A stretch of DNA of 51,180 bases from Truepera sp. bin119 (GCA_002239005.1 MPNL01000021.1:1-51180), one strand, 5' to 3'. Shown: positions 8,134 through 16,993, numbered from the stretch's first letter. A program made the numbers and translations. The notes: generated from the sequence alone by a model not told the origin.

Positions 8134-9255
8134 TCATGCAAGCGTCGTGTGCGCCGCCTCTGCGAGGGTCGACATGAGGTTGTCGAAGGGATCCACGAAC
8201 TTCTCCACCCCCTGGTCCTCGAGCCGCTGCGTGATGATGTCGAGGTCGATATCGAGCGTCGGCAGCGCCGCGAGGGTCTCCCTCGCGGCCTCGACATCCT
8301 CTTCGATCCGATCGGCAGGGTCACCATGATTCCGGTAGGCGTCCAGGGTGCTGACCGGCATGGTGTTGATGGTGTCTTTGCCAATCAACGGTTCGACATA
8401 CATCACGTCTGGATAGTCGGGGTTCTTGGTGCTGGTCGAGGCCCATAGCAGCCGCTGCGGGCGGGCGCCACTAGCGGCGAGACTCTGGAACCGGTCATCC
8501 CCAAACACCCCCTTGTAGATCTGGTAGGCCCCCTTGGCGCTGGCGATGGCAACCTTGCCGCGGAGGGCCAGGATCTCCTCGGCCCGCTCAGGATGCTCGG
8601 ATGCAGCCCGCTCCAGCAATGGATCGACCATCACGTCGATGCGGCTCAGGAAGAAGCTTGCGACCGAGGCGACCCGCTCGGTGGGGTTGCCGTCGGCACT
8701 TCGCTGCTCGAGGCCGACAAGGTAGGCCTCCACCACCTCCCGGTAGCGGTCGAGGCCGAAGAGGAGGGTCACGTTGACGTTGATACCTTCCCGGATAAGC
8801 GTCGTTATGGCTGGGAGGCCAGCGGCGGTGCCAGGGACCTTTATGAAGACATTGGGTCGCGCCAGCCGGGACCACAGGTGGCGTGCCTCCTGCACGGTCC
8901 CCTCCGTGTCGTGGGCCAGATGTGGGTCGACCTCGAGGCTCACGAACCCGTACCTCCCCTCGCTACCGTCGTAGGTAGCTCGAAGCAGGTCGGCGGCCCC
9001 CTGGATATCCTCGACGACGAGGTCCTCGTAGATGTCGGCGACATCCATGCCCCTGCGCACCCGCTCGGCGATGGCCTCGTCGTAGTCGTGGGTGTCGGCG
9101 ATAGCCTTCTGGAAGATGACTGGGTTCGACGTTACCCCGCGAAGGCCGTCGCGCTCAATGAGGGTTTTCAGGTAGCCGTCTGCGAGCATGCTCCTGCGTA
9201 TTTCGTCCAGGTAGACGGACTGACCATGATTCTGCAGCATTCGGAGTGGATTCAT
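8134..9255 (-). CDS. tal: Transaldolase (long, actinobacterial-type)
   Basis: The 373-aa enzyme belongs to the non-oxidative pentose phosphate pathway and transfers dihydroxyacetone from sedoheptulose-7-phosphate to glyceraldehyde-3-phosphate. VTSNPVIFQKAI (residues 41-52) and NVFIKVPGT, with the Schiff-base lysine K139, are diagnostic. Length fits the roughly 370-aa class found in actinobacteria and other phyla rather than the 220-aa or 317-aa classes. The start is supported by GAGGGAGGG upstream of the ATG. It stands alone, with an uncharacterised gap on either side, and no transketolase or glucose-6-phosphate dehydrogenase is adjacent. Confidence 0.94.
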   Translation of the reverse strand: MNPLRMLQNHGQSVYLDEIRRSMLADGYLKTLIERDGLRGVTSNPVIFQKAIADTHDYDEAIAERVRRGMDVADIYEDLVVEDIQGAADLLRATYDGSEGRYGFVSLEVDPHLAHDTEGTVQEARHLWSRLARPNVFIKVPGTAAGLPAITTLIREGINVNVTLLFGLDRYREVVEAYLVGLEQRSADGNPTERVASVASFFLSRIDVMVDPLLERAASEHPERAEEILALRGKVAIASAKGAYQIYKGVFGDDRFQSLAASGARPQRLLWASTSTKNPDYPDVMYVEPLIGKDTINTMPVSTLDAYRNHGDPADRIEEDVEAARETLAALPTLDIDLDIITQRLEDQGVEKFVDPFDNLMSTLAEAAHTTLA

Positions 9256-9708
9256 GATCGACCCTCCCTCACGATCTCAGGTCGAGATCAGGTGTTCGAC
9301 TCGAGACCGGGCCGTGCAACCCGAACGGTCCCGATCATCCCCCTACGATACCGCTTCGCAGTCTCGGGAACAGGGAGATTCAATCATAGCGCTCTGCCTG
9401 GAGCTTGCCAGTGCTGCGGCCTTAGGAGTTCTGCTGATGGGCTCAGCCGATGGCTGACTGCACTCTTGCCGGCGTCCAGGGCAACCTCGCTAGTGGAGCC
9501 CGAGCGCGCTGCCACCGGAGTCATTAGGGCGGTGTCGCTGTGAGCCCAACGTGCTGTAGCTGTTAGCAGCAGGGCTCAGTTGGTGGCCTGACAGCAGAGC
9601 GGGGGGAGTTAGGGGGTAAGGCTCCCGAAGCCCACCGCCATGTCACCCCCTCTCCTCCTCCTCCCCTGCCCCCCTTTCTGAGAGCAATTGGGTGAACCAT
9701 TGGAACTG
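9256..9708. other. Intergenic stretch without a recognised gene
   Basis: No reading frame resembles a known protein. The stretch ends with a pyrimidine-rich run (about 9643-9680), similar in character to the insertion that interrupts the lytic transglycosylase gene. It lies between tal and the downstream end of the sulfatase gene. Confidence 0.4.
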
Positions 9709-11175
9709 CTACATATCCGTCCGTGGTGGCGGTGGGAAGTGATCCCCCCGCTGACCTGACAGCTGCTTGTTCGGTCCAGCCACGAACGTTCTGTCCGGTA
9801 GACCGACGAGTTGCCCACCCTCGATCCACGCTTCGTCACCACCGTAGAACTGTCCGATCAAGAGCTCTGTAAGTCTGGTCAGAACTTGCTGATAGGCCGG
9901 AGAGCCTGATAGATCACGTAGCTCATTCGGGTCCTCCTCGAGGTCGAATAGCTGTCGTCGGTTGCCGACGGGATAGTAGATAAGCTTGTAGCGACCGTCA
10001 TGGATCATCCGGGTAGCGGAACTGTTCTCACCCACCTCACCGTAGAGCCACTCGCGTCGCTCCTCACCGACCATCGAGATCCCCTCGACCGTCTCGGGGA
10101 CCTCGATGCCGGCGAGCTCGAGCAGGGTCGGCATGATGTCCTGCCAGCCGATCAGGCGGTCGTCGGTCCGGTTTGCACCGACGTGATCGTCAGCGTCCAC
10201 CCCAGCTAGAATCATCGGGATGTTCGCCGCCGATTCGTAGAAGAGCCGCTTCGCCCAGATGCCGTGGTTCCCGAGCATATCGCCATGGTCTGAAGTGAAG
10301 AGCAGGATCGTCTCGTCGAGCAGCCCCTCCTCGCGGAGGGTGCCGATCAGGAGACGGAGCTGGTGGTCGATCTGGGTGCAGAGTGCGTAGAAGGCGGTCC
10401 GGGCCAGCCGGACCTGAACGTCGCTCATTCCCTCATGGCGGGCCTGTCTTCGCCGGATGGCGAAGGTGCTGTCTCCATCGATCCAGTCGCCCATATACGG
10501 CTTGTCGCTGGCCGGTTGTTGGTGGAGGTCCAGTTGTCGGTAGAGGTCGAGGTAGAGCTGCAACGGTACCAGTGGGGGATGGGGGTGGCGGTAGGAGAGG
10601 AACCAGAATGCGGGTCGGGTCGGGTCGCGGCGCTTGATGGTACGCGCTAGCTGGCGGGTTGCCCAGTTGGTGGGGTGGGTCTGCTCCGGCAGATGCCAGG
10701 GCCGCCAGCCGTACTCGTTGTTGCTCATGCCGTGGAGGAATTGCTGTCCGGGATAGCCTTGGTCGGCCAGGAACGCCTCGTAGTCATCAACGACCCCATA
10801 CTGGGTCCGACCCTCCTCGTCGAGGAGGACATCGTCGAAACCGATCCGGTCTCGCTGGGGGTAGACGTGGAGCTTGCCGACGGCATAGGTCTGGTAACCG
10901 GCCTCGCGGAAGGTCTGTGCCAGTGTCGGCAACTCCGGCATCGGCTTCTCCTCGGCCACCCGGTCGCCGTGGCCGCGCGGGGAGGTGCCGGTCATCAGGG
11001 TACGTCGGGCGGGGATGCATACCGGGCACTCGGCGTAGGCGTTGGTAAAGCGGATGCCGCTGCGGGCGAGGGAATCGAGGGTCGGGGTCTGGATCATGGG
11101 GTGGCCTGCTGCACCGAGGAGAGCGGCAGGCCAGTGATCTGTGCTGATCAGGAGGATGTTGGGACGGTCGGCCAT
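9709..11175 (-). CDS. Type I sulfatase (formylglycine-dependent)
   Basis: The 488-aa protein has NILLISTDHW at its N-terminus (a metal-binding Asp of the alkaline phosphatase superfamily) and C53-I-P-A-R57, the C-x-P-x-R motif whose cysteine is converted to formylglycine. Further family landmarks are GDHGDMLGNHG-like TSDHGDMLGNHGIWAKR in the middle and a C-terminal GRYKLIYY strand. It hydrolyses sulfate esters, possibly on sulfated polysaccharides. There is no signal peptide, so it is probably cytoplasmic. A formylglycine-generating enzyme would be required and is not in the window. A GH116 glycosidase and an SMP-30 lactonase gene lie nearby, which suggests a carbohydrate-use neighbourhood. 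Confidence 0.92.
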   Translation of the reverse strand: MADRPNILLISTDHWPAALLGAAGHPMIQTPTLDSLARSGIRFTNAYAECPVCIPARRTLMTGTSPRGHGDRVAEEKPMPELPTLAQTFREAGYQTYAVGKLHVYPQRDRIGFDDVLLDEEGRTQYGVVDDYEAFLADQGYPGQQFLHGMSNNEYGWRPWHLPEQTHPTNWATRQLARTIKRRDPTRPAFWFLSYRHPHPPLVPLQLYLDLYRQLDLHQQPASDKPYMGDWIDGDSTFAIRRRQARHEGMSDVQVRLARTAFYALCTQIDHQLRLLIGTLREEGLLDETILLFTSDHGDMLGNHGIWAKRLFYESAANIPMILAGVDADDHVGANRTDDRLIGWQDIMPTLLELAGIEVPETVEGISMVGEERREWLYGEVGENSSATRMIHDGRYKLIYYPVGNRRQLFDLEEDPNELRDLSGSPAYQQVLTRLTELLIGQFYGGDEAWIEGGQLVGLPDRTFVAGPNKQLSGQRGDHFPPPPRTDM

Positions 11176-11648
11176 GGACTACCCCTTAGGATACGAACTT
11201 ATGATCAGGAGTATCGTGCATTCTATGGATATCGTCCAGGACGGGTTGATCGTTACGTGAGGGGCAACAAACACCGGTCACCAAGCCAAATCTCAGACAT
11301 CCGCTCGTCCTGGAGGGAGTTCAGACCCCACTAATGGATGTATTTTGCAGGACATTCTCGAGGCTGTTTCGTGCCTGAACTCGTGCGAGCGCAAAGGATT
11401 CGGGTGGTGGACGTGGCTGAGCGAAAAGGCGATGGTGACCGGCACCCACTCGGTTTTACCAAGACGGATCCCGACCGTGACGGATCCTTTTGAAGGTGCT
11501 CAACTCCTGATGATCCGAACAGAGCCGGGTCGTGCTGGCTTTCGGCAGGGAGTAATAGTCTTCACCTCCCTCGCAGGTGCGTTGCAGGGCCTTGTGCCAC
11601 CAGCACGGGCTCAGGGGGTCGGTGGGTGATCGTGCTGTTATATAGACG
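11176..11648. other. Intergenic stretch, possible gene debris
   Basis: No gene is supported. A 41-codon frame at about 11371-11496 (starting VPELVRAQ and ending DPDRDGSF) looks vaguely protein-like and could be a remnant. A short hydrophobic piece at about 11560-11620 (GALQGLVPPARAQ) resembles the end of a signal peptide and could be the decayed front of the ankyrin gene that follows. Confidence 0.3.
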
Positions 11649-12005
11649 GTGCTGCAAATACCTTCGCGAGGATCTTGGGAGAGCTTAGAGGTAGATGCTC
11701 GGGATGGTGGGGACTGGACGCCGCTGCACGATGCGGCCGAATCGAATAGCGACTCCGCTATCGTCGCGGCCCTGCTGGCAGCCGGGGCGAGAGTAAACGC
11801 CCGGGAGGTGAATGGCTGGACCCCGCTGCACTTTGCGGCCCGGTTCAGCAGTAGCCCGGGAGTAATTGCCGCCCTGCTGGATGCCGGGGCGGACGCGGCT
11901 GCTCGAGATGATGATGGCAAGATTCCCTGGGACTATGCCAGAGAGCGCGAGGGACTCCAAGGCACTGATGCCTACTGGCGACTGAACGAAGGGCGCTTCA
12001 GGTAG
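11649..12005 (+). CDS. Short ankyrin-repeat protein, possibly truncated
   Basis: The 118-aa frame has two clear ankyrin repeats, each with W-T-P-L-H, an A-A pair and a LLxAGAxVNAR or LLDAGADAAAR turn (residues 22-55 and 58-91), followed by a third partial repeat ending in the DGKIPWDYA segment. Ankyrin repeats mediate protein-protein contacts. The GTG start has no obvious Shine-Dalgarno, and a signal-peptide-like piece lies upstream in another frame, so this may be the 3' part of a longer secreted ankyrin protein damaged by a frameshift. Binding partner unknown. Confidence 0.6.
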   Translation: MLQIPSRGSWESLEVDARDGGDWTPLHDAAESNSDSAIVAALLAAGARVNAREVNGWTPLHFAARFSSSPGVIAALLDAGADAAARDDDGKIPWDYAREREGLQGTDAYWRLNEGRFR

Positions 12006-12144
12006 TTCAGGGACGGACTTGGTCTGGAGGCGCTACACCCGAGCCGAGTTTGTATCTTCGGGAGGGTGGTCGTACGACCGCCCTCAGTCGTCGGCTGCCC
12101 TGGCAGGGTATGAGCGCCGCACTCCGCCTAACGCTACCCTTTAA

Positions 12145-12337
12145 GGGTCTGTTCCATAAGTCGAGTGGCCGCCCAAGGTGCGGTACTCCAGATGGTTCCA
12201 CATACCAGATTTGGGGGGCGGGGGGTCTGTTGACGTGCTGGAACTCTCGGGGGTGGTATTCCAAGTAGCTGTACCCACCAGATTTGGAGGGCCACACATC
12301 TTGGCAAAGGACTACTCGAGACTTATGGAATAGACTC
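12145..12337. mobile_element. 193-bp MITE-like element with IS5-type ends
   Basis: The left end reads GGGTCTGTTCCATAAGTC. The right end read inward is GAGTCTATTCCATAAGTC, so 16 of 18 positions match. Both sides are flanked by TAA (12142-12144 and 12338-12340), as expected for TNA target duplications of some IS5 groups. There is no coding capacity. Inside, CCAGATTTGG occurs twice (near 12209 and 12279). The right edge sits 17 bases upstream of the GH116 ATG and supplies the sequence before its GAGAGG ribosome-binding site. Confidence 0.55.
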
Positions 12338-12356
12338 TAAGAGAGGATGTGAAACG

Positions 12357-14423
12357 ATGACTACCTGGCCCTTTACTCCACATCAGGCGAAACGCGACTG
12401 GGTCATGATTGAAGCGGACGGTTTTGATGCCCCTGTGCCCGGCTGCATCTACGACGGTTCTCGGCTGGATGGCGGTGTGCCTTTGGGCGGATTGGGGACC
12501 GGCTATTTCACCCTGGAAGGCACCGGCAAGATCGGCTTCTGTTCGGTCTACAACGACATTGTTCCACCGCGCTCTGAGGACAGGGACTGGTTGACGGTGA
12601 AGGTGGCTGGGAGAGGCGTTCCACTCTCGAGTGCAGACATCATCTACTGGGGGCATTTCCCAGTAGTCGATCTGATCGCGCAGTTCGCCGAAGCGCCGTT
12701 GTCGGTAGGTCTCCGTGCCTTCAGTCCCTTCATCCTGGGTAACGCGCCCGACAGCAATATCCCGGCGGCCCTGTTCGAGATAGCCCTCAGCAACCATGGT
12801 GAAGAGCCTCTGACCCTCGATCTGGCCATCACCCTGCCTCAACCGCCCACTTCGGGCAAAGCAGAGGCTACGCTCGTCGGTGACAGCCTCCGCTTGGTCA
12901 CGGATCGGGGTGAAGGCCTGTTAACTGTGCAGCTCGCCCCCGGCGAGTCCCAGCGGAGGCGTTTTGTTTTCGCCTGGTACGCGCCGTTCTGGCGTGATAG
13001 CGGCAATGAATCTCATGTCCATCAGTACAGCAGACGCTACGCCGATGTGACAGCGGTGGCAGAGGATGCCCTCGTGCGATTCGATTCGCTCCTCGACCGT
13101 ACCCTGGCGTGGCAGGCCGAGATCTATCGTTCTGACTTGCCCATGTGGCTACGTGATGCGCTGATCCAGGGACTTTATAGCTTGGGCAAAAACACCGTTT
13201 GGATCGCCAAGACGCGCAAAGATGAGTGGTGGGGCGATGGGGGCTGGTTCACCCACAACGAGAGCCATACGGGTTGCCCGATCACCGAGACGATGGTCTG
13301 CCGGATGCATGGTCACTTTCCGGCACTCTTCTTCTTTCCCGACTTAGAAGTGAGCACGCTCGAGGCCTTCCGCCATTTCCAGATCAATGATGGCGAGATC
13401 CCCTTCTCCTACGGCAGGGAGACCTCGATGCGCGATCCCCGCTACCACTGCCAACACCCCTTGAATTCCGGCCAGTATGCCCAGATGATCTACCGCCTGT
13501 ACCGGCGCACAGGTGACGAGGGGCTGCTAAAGGCTTTCTACGACTCAGCTAAGCGTGCAGTCCGCTATCAGTTTTCGCTCGATGACGATGACGACGGATT
13601 AGTAAACGATCAGGCCCACGTTGCACCCACTGAACTCTGGCCTGCCAACCAGTTCTATGATATCTGGCCCTGGTGGGGTACGTCGGCCTACGTAGCAGGA
13701 ACCTGGTTGGCGACCCTGGCCTGCGGACAGGCTATGGCTGAAGTGGTCGGTGACGATGCCTTTGCCGAGGAGTGCCGTAGCTGGTTGGAGCGGGGGCAGG
13801 TAGCCTATCAGGAAAAGTTATGGACGGGGAGCTACTACCGTCTATGGAACGATCCCGGCAATCGCCGAGCGAACGATGTATCGCTCGGTAATCAGCTGAT
13901 GGCACAGTGGTGTGTGAAGGTCGCCGGCCTGCCAGATGTTCTGCCGGAAGATCGGGTCCGGTTAGCGCTCGAGACCGTCGAGCGTCTCAATATGGCTGCA
14001 ACGCCGTACGGCCTGGTTAACGGTGTGACGCCAGCGGGGGAGCGCTACGACTCGACAGCCGAGCGCACCTTTGACGGGGTGGTCGAGATAGCTGCCGGTA
14101 ATGACCACGCCAAGCAGACCTTTGTCGGCGAGACGCTCTGCGCCGCTATGACCTTCATGTTTCATGGCTACACCGAGACCGGGCTCGAGATCGGCAGGCG
14201 CGTCTATGAGGCTATCTCCCTGAAGTCGGCCTCCCCTTGGAATCAGCGCTGCCTGATCGATGCAGAGAGTGGCCTGCCCGTTTGGGGTGACGACTACTAT
14301 TCCAATATGGCCATCTGGGTCGTTCCTATGGCCTTGGCTGGACAGAGCATCGGCGACTTTGTGGAGAGCGGCGGACTACTCGATCGTGTGCTTAACCCGG
14401 CTGTTCTGAAAGAGTTGGAGTAG
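12357..14423 (+). CDS. GH116 family glycosidase (GBA2-like, DUF608)
   Basis: The 688-aa protein has an N-terminal beta-sandwich starting with PLGGLGTGYFTLEGTGKIG (residues 43-61) and a C-terminal (alpha/alpha)6 catalytic domain. E302 in THNESHTG is the candidate nucleophile and D435 in YDIWPWWG the candidate acid/base. The family includes bacterial beta-glucosidases and beta-xylosidases and mammalian non-lysosomal glucosylceramidase. There is no signal peptide, so it probably acts on imported oligosaccharides. The start has GAGAGG 12 bases upstream of the ATG, partly outside the MITE edge. Codon use looks less GC-extreme than in ctaA or acs, which might indicate transfer, but this was not measured. 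Confidence 0.85.
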   Translation: MTTWPFTPHQAKRDWVMIEADGFDAPVPGCIYDGSRLDGGVPLGGLGTGYFTLEGTGKIGFCSVYNDIVPPRSEDRDWLTVKVAGRGVPLSSADIIYWGHFPVVDLIAQFAEAPLSVGLRAFSPFILGNAPDSNIPAALFEIALSNHGEEPLTLDLAITLPQPPTSGKAEATLVGDSLRLVTDRGEGLLTVQLAPGESQRRRFVFAWYAPFWRDSGNESHVHQYSRRYADVTAVAEDALVRFDSLLDRTLAWQAEIYRSDLPMWLRDALIQGLYSLGKNTVWIAKTRKDEWWGDGGWFTHNESHTGCPITETMVCRMHGHFPALFFFPDLEVSTLEAFRHFQINDGEIPFSYGRETSMRDPRYHCQHPLNSGQYAQMIYRLYRRTGDEGLLKAFYDSAKRAVRYQFSLDDDDDGLVNDQAHVAPTELWPANQFYDIWPWWGTSAYVAGTWLATLACGQAMAEVVGDDAFAEECRSWLERGQVAYQEKLWTGSYYRLWNDPGNRRANDVSLGNQLMAQWCVKVAGLPDVLPEDRVRLALETVERLNMAATPYGLVNGVTPAGERYDSTAERTFDGVVEIAAGNDHAKQTFVGETLCAAMTFMFHGYTETGLEIGRRVYEAISLKSASPWNQRCLIDAESGLPVWGDDYYSNMAIWVVPMALAGQSIGDFVESGGLLDRVLNPAVLKELE

Positions 14424-15149
14424 AGAGAGAGGGAGGCCACCGGTCTGAAAAGAGCTGTTAAGAAGGGACCGAACAGGAAGTCCTTCAGGTGCTTTAGAGG
14501 GGACGGTCTAGATTGGGTGAGTGACCGGGCGTAGGCGAGGGTGGTCGTGATCGCCGAGTGTGAGCCGGCAGTGGTCGGGCGATCGCCTGCGGGCCTTCCG
14601 GGGGTGTGGGTCCTGACGGGGCAGGCCGCGGAGCTGCTTGGGGTGACTTGAACGATGAGGCATCTTTGTGCCGATGGGGTATCCGGGGTAGGGGACAGGT
14701 ACAGAACTCCAGCCAACGGTCTTTTGGGTGACTAGGGACCACCTATCTTGCTATCGGGGAGGTTTGAGAGCCCACAGACGATAGTGGCGAGGATGGCCGG
14801 TCGGCGGACGCAAACGCGTTAGTGCCAGCATTTAAGGCTGTGATGACACTAGGCTGATTCCGGCAGCCATCAGAGGGTGTTCATATCGTCTCGAGCGGAG
14901 ATCGGGAGTAGTTGGCCTTCGCTGCACGGTGGTCCACTGAATGCTCAAGCGTCTTGAGACCGGCCTAAGGTAGGAGCGATTTGCCAACGTGCTCTTTGCA
15001 CCGGCGGCACGGCGATGCCTCTTGAAGCAGAGGGCCATCGCAGTGCTGGCGCGAGTCCGACGAGGTCGCGTCGAAGGGGTACTCGGGCGTCTCAGTCCTA
15101 AGCCGTGGGACCACGGGTGAGTGAGAATGGGAAGCAGGAGGTGGTGGCC
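14424..15149. other. Intergenic stretch without a recognised gene
   Basis: About 725 bases hold no credible coding frame and no tRNA. The GC skew and many stop codons in all frames suggest decayed sequence. The last 20 bases contain the ribosome-binding site (CAGGAGG) of the SMP-30 gene. Confidence 0.4.
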
Positions 15150-15384
15150 ATGACCGAACTCGCACCGATCCTCGACGTGCGCACCGTCCTTGGGGAAGGT
15201 CCCATCTGGGATAACGGACGGCAGCTGCTTCACTGGGTGGACATCCTGGGCGGCACGCTCTACACCTTCGACCCCATCAGTGGGGAGGACCGAGCCTCTG
15301 ACGTCGGGCAGCTTGTCAGTACGGTGGCACCGTGGCGAGGTGACGAGGTGATGGTCACAGTAAGTCAGGGCTTTGCCTCTTTTA
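15150..15384 (+). pseudogene. SMP-30/gluconolactonase-like gene, 5' part, split by IS-B
   Basis: This piece codes for the first 78 residues of an SMP-30/regucalcin/gluconolactonase beta-propeller, starting MTELAPILDVRTVLGEGPIW. E15 in LGEGPIW is the first metal ligand of the family. The ATG has GGAGG 8 bases upstream. At 15384 the frame runs into the terminal repeat of IS-B and soon terminates. Joining this piece to 18851-19485, keeping one copy of the 8-bp duplication, restores one uninterrupted 289-aa frame through the junction ASF-NLATGV, the normal family length. The insertion therefore looks recent. The intact enzyme would hydrolyse sugar lactones. Confidence 0.9.
15377..15384 (+). repeat. 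Target site duplication of IS-B, left copy
   Basis: CTCTTTTA directly precedes the left TIR and is repeated exactly at 18843-18850 directly after the right TIR. Confidence 0.95.
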
Positions 15385-15503
15385 GGGAATTATATACTCG
15401 TTTACCCAAATCTCTTAAACCCCCAACTGTTTCTGTAGCTCCTTGAGCCTTTCTTCTTTCCTTAATTTTCCAATCACACAATCAACTCTGTGCAAAACCC
15501 GGC

Positions 15504-15531
15504 TTGCCCCTTACCGAAACTATGTTAGACT
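15504..15531 (+). promoter_or_regulatory. Promoter in front of the IS-B structured RNA
   Basis: TTGCCC (15504-15509), a 16-base spacer and TAGACT (15526-15531). The predicted transcription start, near 15538, coincides with the first base of the long outer stem of the structure that follows. Confidence 0.5.
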
Positions 15532-15536
15532 AGTTT

Positions 15537-15705
15537 TTGAAAGTACCAAAGGGGGTAGTCGCGAGTCGGGCTATCCGCCAAATAAAACAGCCATTATTCC
15601 GATTGAGTGAGTTGGCCGCTTGCTCAGGTGAATAGGCGGAAAACCTACTTTTCTCAACCCCCTTGAATAGGTACTTTCAATGGCCCGGCATAAAGCTTTG
15701 CCGGG
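15537..15705 (+). ncRNA. Putative structured RNA (or leader) in IS-B
   Basis: Nested pairings: an 11-bp outer stem (15537-15547 with 15670-15680), a 6-bp G/C stem (15551-15556 with 15657-15662), a 6-bp stem TCCGCC/GGCGGA (15574-15579 with 15635-15640), a 7-bp hairpin with wobbles (15605-15611 with 15619-15625), and a possible GGCT/AGCC pairing (15569-15572 with 15589-15592). A separate 7-bp hairpin (15684-15690 with 15699-15705) followed by TTTAA resembles an intrinsic terminator. It starts at a promoter and precedes the lipoprotein gene, so it could be a stand-alone small RNA or a cis-acting leader. I match it to no known riboswitch, ribozyme or omega-RNA. Confidence 0.5.
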
Positions 15706-15792
15706 TTTAAGAAAGGGGGTTAGGGGATTTGTAGGGCAATGCAGCCTTTGGGCTTCTAGTTTCTTAAACAACGAAAGGGATACTGCAACATT

Positions 15793-16512
15793 ATGAGACG
15801 AATCATCGCTTTGTTGGCAATAATCGTCTTGGGCGTGGGGCTGCTTGCCGCCTGCAACAACCCGAGCCCTTCGGCTCCACCACCCGCTCCTGAGCCGCCC
15901 ACAACGACACCTGATCCGACACCTGATCCCGATCCCCCGATGATGACCGATTTGGACCTGACCCTCAAAGGTTGGGAGCGGGGAACTGCCGATGAGTTCA
16001 CTTGGCGCATCACACTCGTCAAGACCGAATCTTCCACCCAAGGAATTCAGGCAGACTTGGTTTTCGATGTCGGGGGCAATCCTAGAGTTACGGTCAACAA
16101 CACCGCTGATACCGTTGCCGTGCTTTGCGAAGGCTTGGATAACCTGGCCGTCATGACTTCTGGAAAAACAGTCTCCTTCTCCGGTAGGACAACTGCTGCC
16201 TGCCCCGCTACTGCGTTCGCGGCCTTTGACTCAAGGGCCGAAACCCATTCGGGGACTAGCGCTAATGGCGTCTTGTCTGGTGACGACTTGATGTTCGAGT
16301 TAACACTGGACAGCCTACCTGACACCATGGCGATGATGGACGCCAAAGCCCAAGAAATCAAGTTTATGGGCACTGTGACAATCACTCACGCGAAGAGCGA
16401 TGGTGGCACTCCGGATGATGACACAGACGACACCGTGGATAAAACCGTGTCGTATGACCTCTCTGGAATGGCCAAGTATGACACGCCCATGATTGAGCCA
16501 GCAGGCAACTAA
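15793..16512 (+). CDS. Lipoprotein, IS-B cargo
   Basis: The 239-aa protein has a signal peptide ending in the lipobox LLAAC (residues 17-21), followed by a long Pro/Asp/Thr-rich linker (about residues 22-50) and a beta-rich globular part. Two cysteines in the middle (AVLCEG and AACPATA) could form a disulfide. The C-terminal part has a Gly/Asp run, GGTPDDDTDDTVDKT, that may be a flexible or calcium-binding loop. It should be anchored to a membrane on the outer face. No family recognised, and such a cargo is unusual for an insertion sequence. AACGAAAGGGAT upstream offers a moderate ribosome-binding site. Confidence 0.75.
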   Translation: MRRIIALLAIIVLGVGLLAACNNPSPSAPPPAPEPPTTTPDPTPDPDPPMMTDLDLTLKGWERGTADEFTWRITLVKTESSTQGIQADLVFDVGGNPRVTVNNTADTVAVLCEGLDNLAVMTSGKTVSFSGRTTAACPATAFAAFDSRAETHSGTSANGVLSGDDLMFELTLDSLPDTMAMMDAKAQEIKFMGTVTITHAKSDGGTPDDDTDDTVDKTVSYDLSGMAKYDTPMIEPAGN

Positions 16513-16521
16513 ACCCTCCCC

Positions 16522-16542
16522 GGACGGCTTTATGAACCGTCC
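16522..16542 (+). terminator. Hairpin after the lipoprotein gene
   Basis: GGACGG (16522-16527) pairs with CCGTCC (16537-16542) and is followed by TTATCTCCTT. It starts 10 bases after the lipoprotein stop. T-run is weak. Confidence 0.45.
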
Positions 16543-16558
16543 TTATCTCCTTACAAAA

Positions 16559-16588
16559 GGCCCCTCGGAAATCAGTCCCCGAGGGGCC
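16559..16588 (+). terminator. Strong hairpin between lipoprotein and holin-like gene
   Basis: A perfect 10-bp stem, GGCCCCTCGG with CCGAGGGGCC, and a 10-base loop. It is followed by ACCCTTCT, so it is likely a terminator or a transcript-stabilising hairpin. Confidence 0.55.
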
Positions 16589-16625
16589 ACCCTTCTACCT
16601 CAATCAACTGTGAGAGGGAAACAAA

Positions 16626-16859
16626 ATGGCCGATAGCAGTGCAACACAAGTTGGTAAAAAGCGTTGGTTTCAATCCAAGACAATTCTGTGGAGCATAGGG
16701 CTCATCCTAGTTAATGCTTATCGACAAATTGCACAACTCGAAGGAGTGCCTCTTCCCGACATTTCAGATGAGGTAGTAGGCTTGATCAGTGCTGTGGCAG
16801 GCGTGGGAGCTATTCACGGAAGGGTTGTGGCCAAGACTCAGATCGCTAAAAAAGAGTAA
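16626..16859 (+). CDS. Small holin-like membrane protein, IS-B cargo
   Basis: The 77-aa protein starts with a polar, basic segment (VGKKRWFQSKTILWS), followed by a hydrophobic helix (about residues 20-32), a short Pro/Asp linker (PLPDISDEVVG) and a second hydrophobic/glycine-rich helix ending in HGRVVAKTQIAKK. This order (W-x-x-S-K-T-I, two helices, G-R-V-x-A-x-x-x-I, basic tail) is that of many small phage proteins annotated as holin-like. I infer this from pattern alone. The start has GAGAGGG about 8 bases upstream. Phage origin of the cargo is plausible. No endolysin gene is nearby. Confidence 0.65.
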   Translation: MADSSATQVGKKRWFQSKTILWSIGLILVNAYRQIAQLEGVPLPDISDEVVGLISAVAGVGAIHGRVVAKTQIAKKE

Positions 16860-16993
16860 TACCCACGATTAGCCCGACCGCGAAAACAGCGAGTGTTTCT
16901 ATGATGGTAATGGCACGCTTAGACATCTCAATGTACGATACCGATTTCTGATCAAAGATACTAGGCAAACACCGCCCTCACAAACGACCGTTA

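Noticed and set aside
11345-11629. 94-codon frame upstream of the ankyrin gene
   Set aside because: No recognisable domain; only a short signal-peptide-like end. Treated as possible debris, not a gene.
15537-15705. Omega/HEARO RNA or a known riboswitch
   Set aside because: No IscB/IsrB-like protein is encoded in IS-B, and no conserved core motif of the riboswitch classes I checked by eye is present.
16846-16926. 26-aa single-helix microprotein on the minus strand of IS-B (MSKRAITIIETLAVFAVG...)
   Set aside because: It overlaps the end of the holin-like gene, has a weak ribosome-binding site and no counterpart in IS-C. It could be real but cannot be supported.
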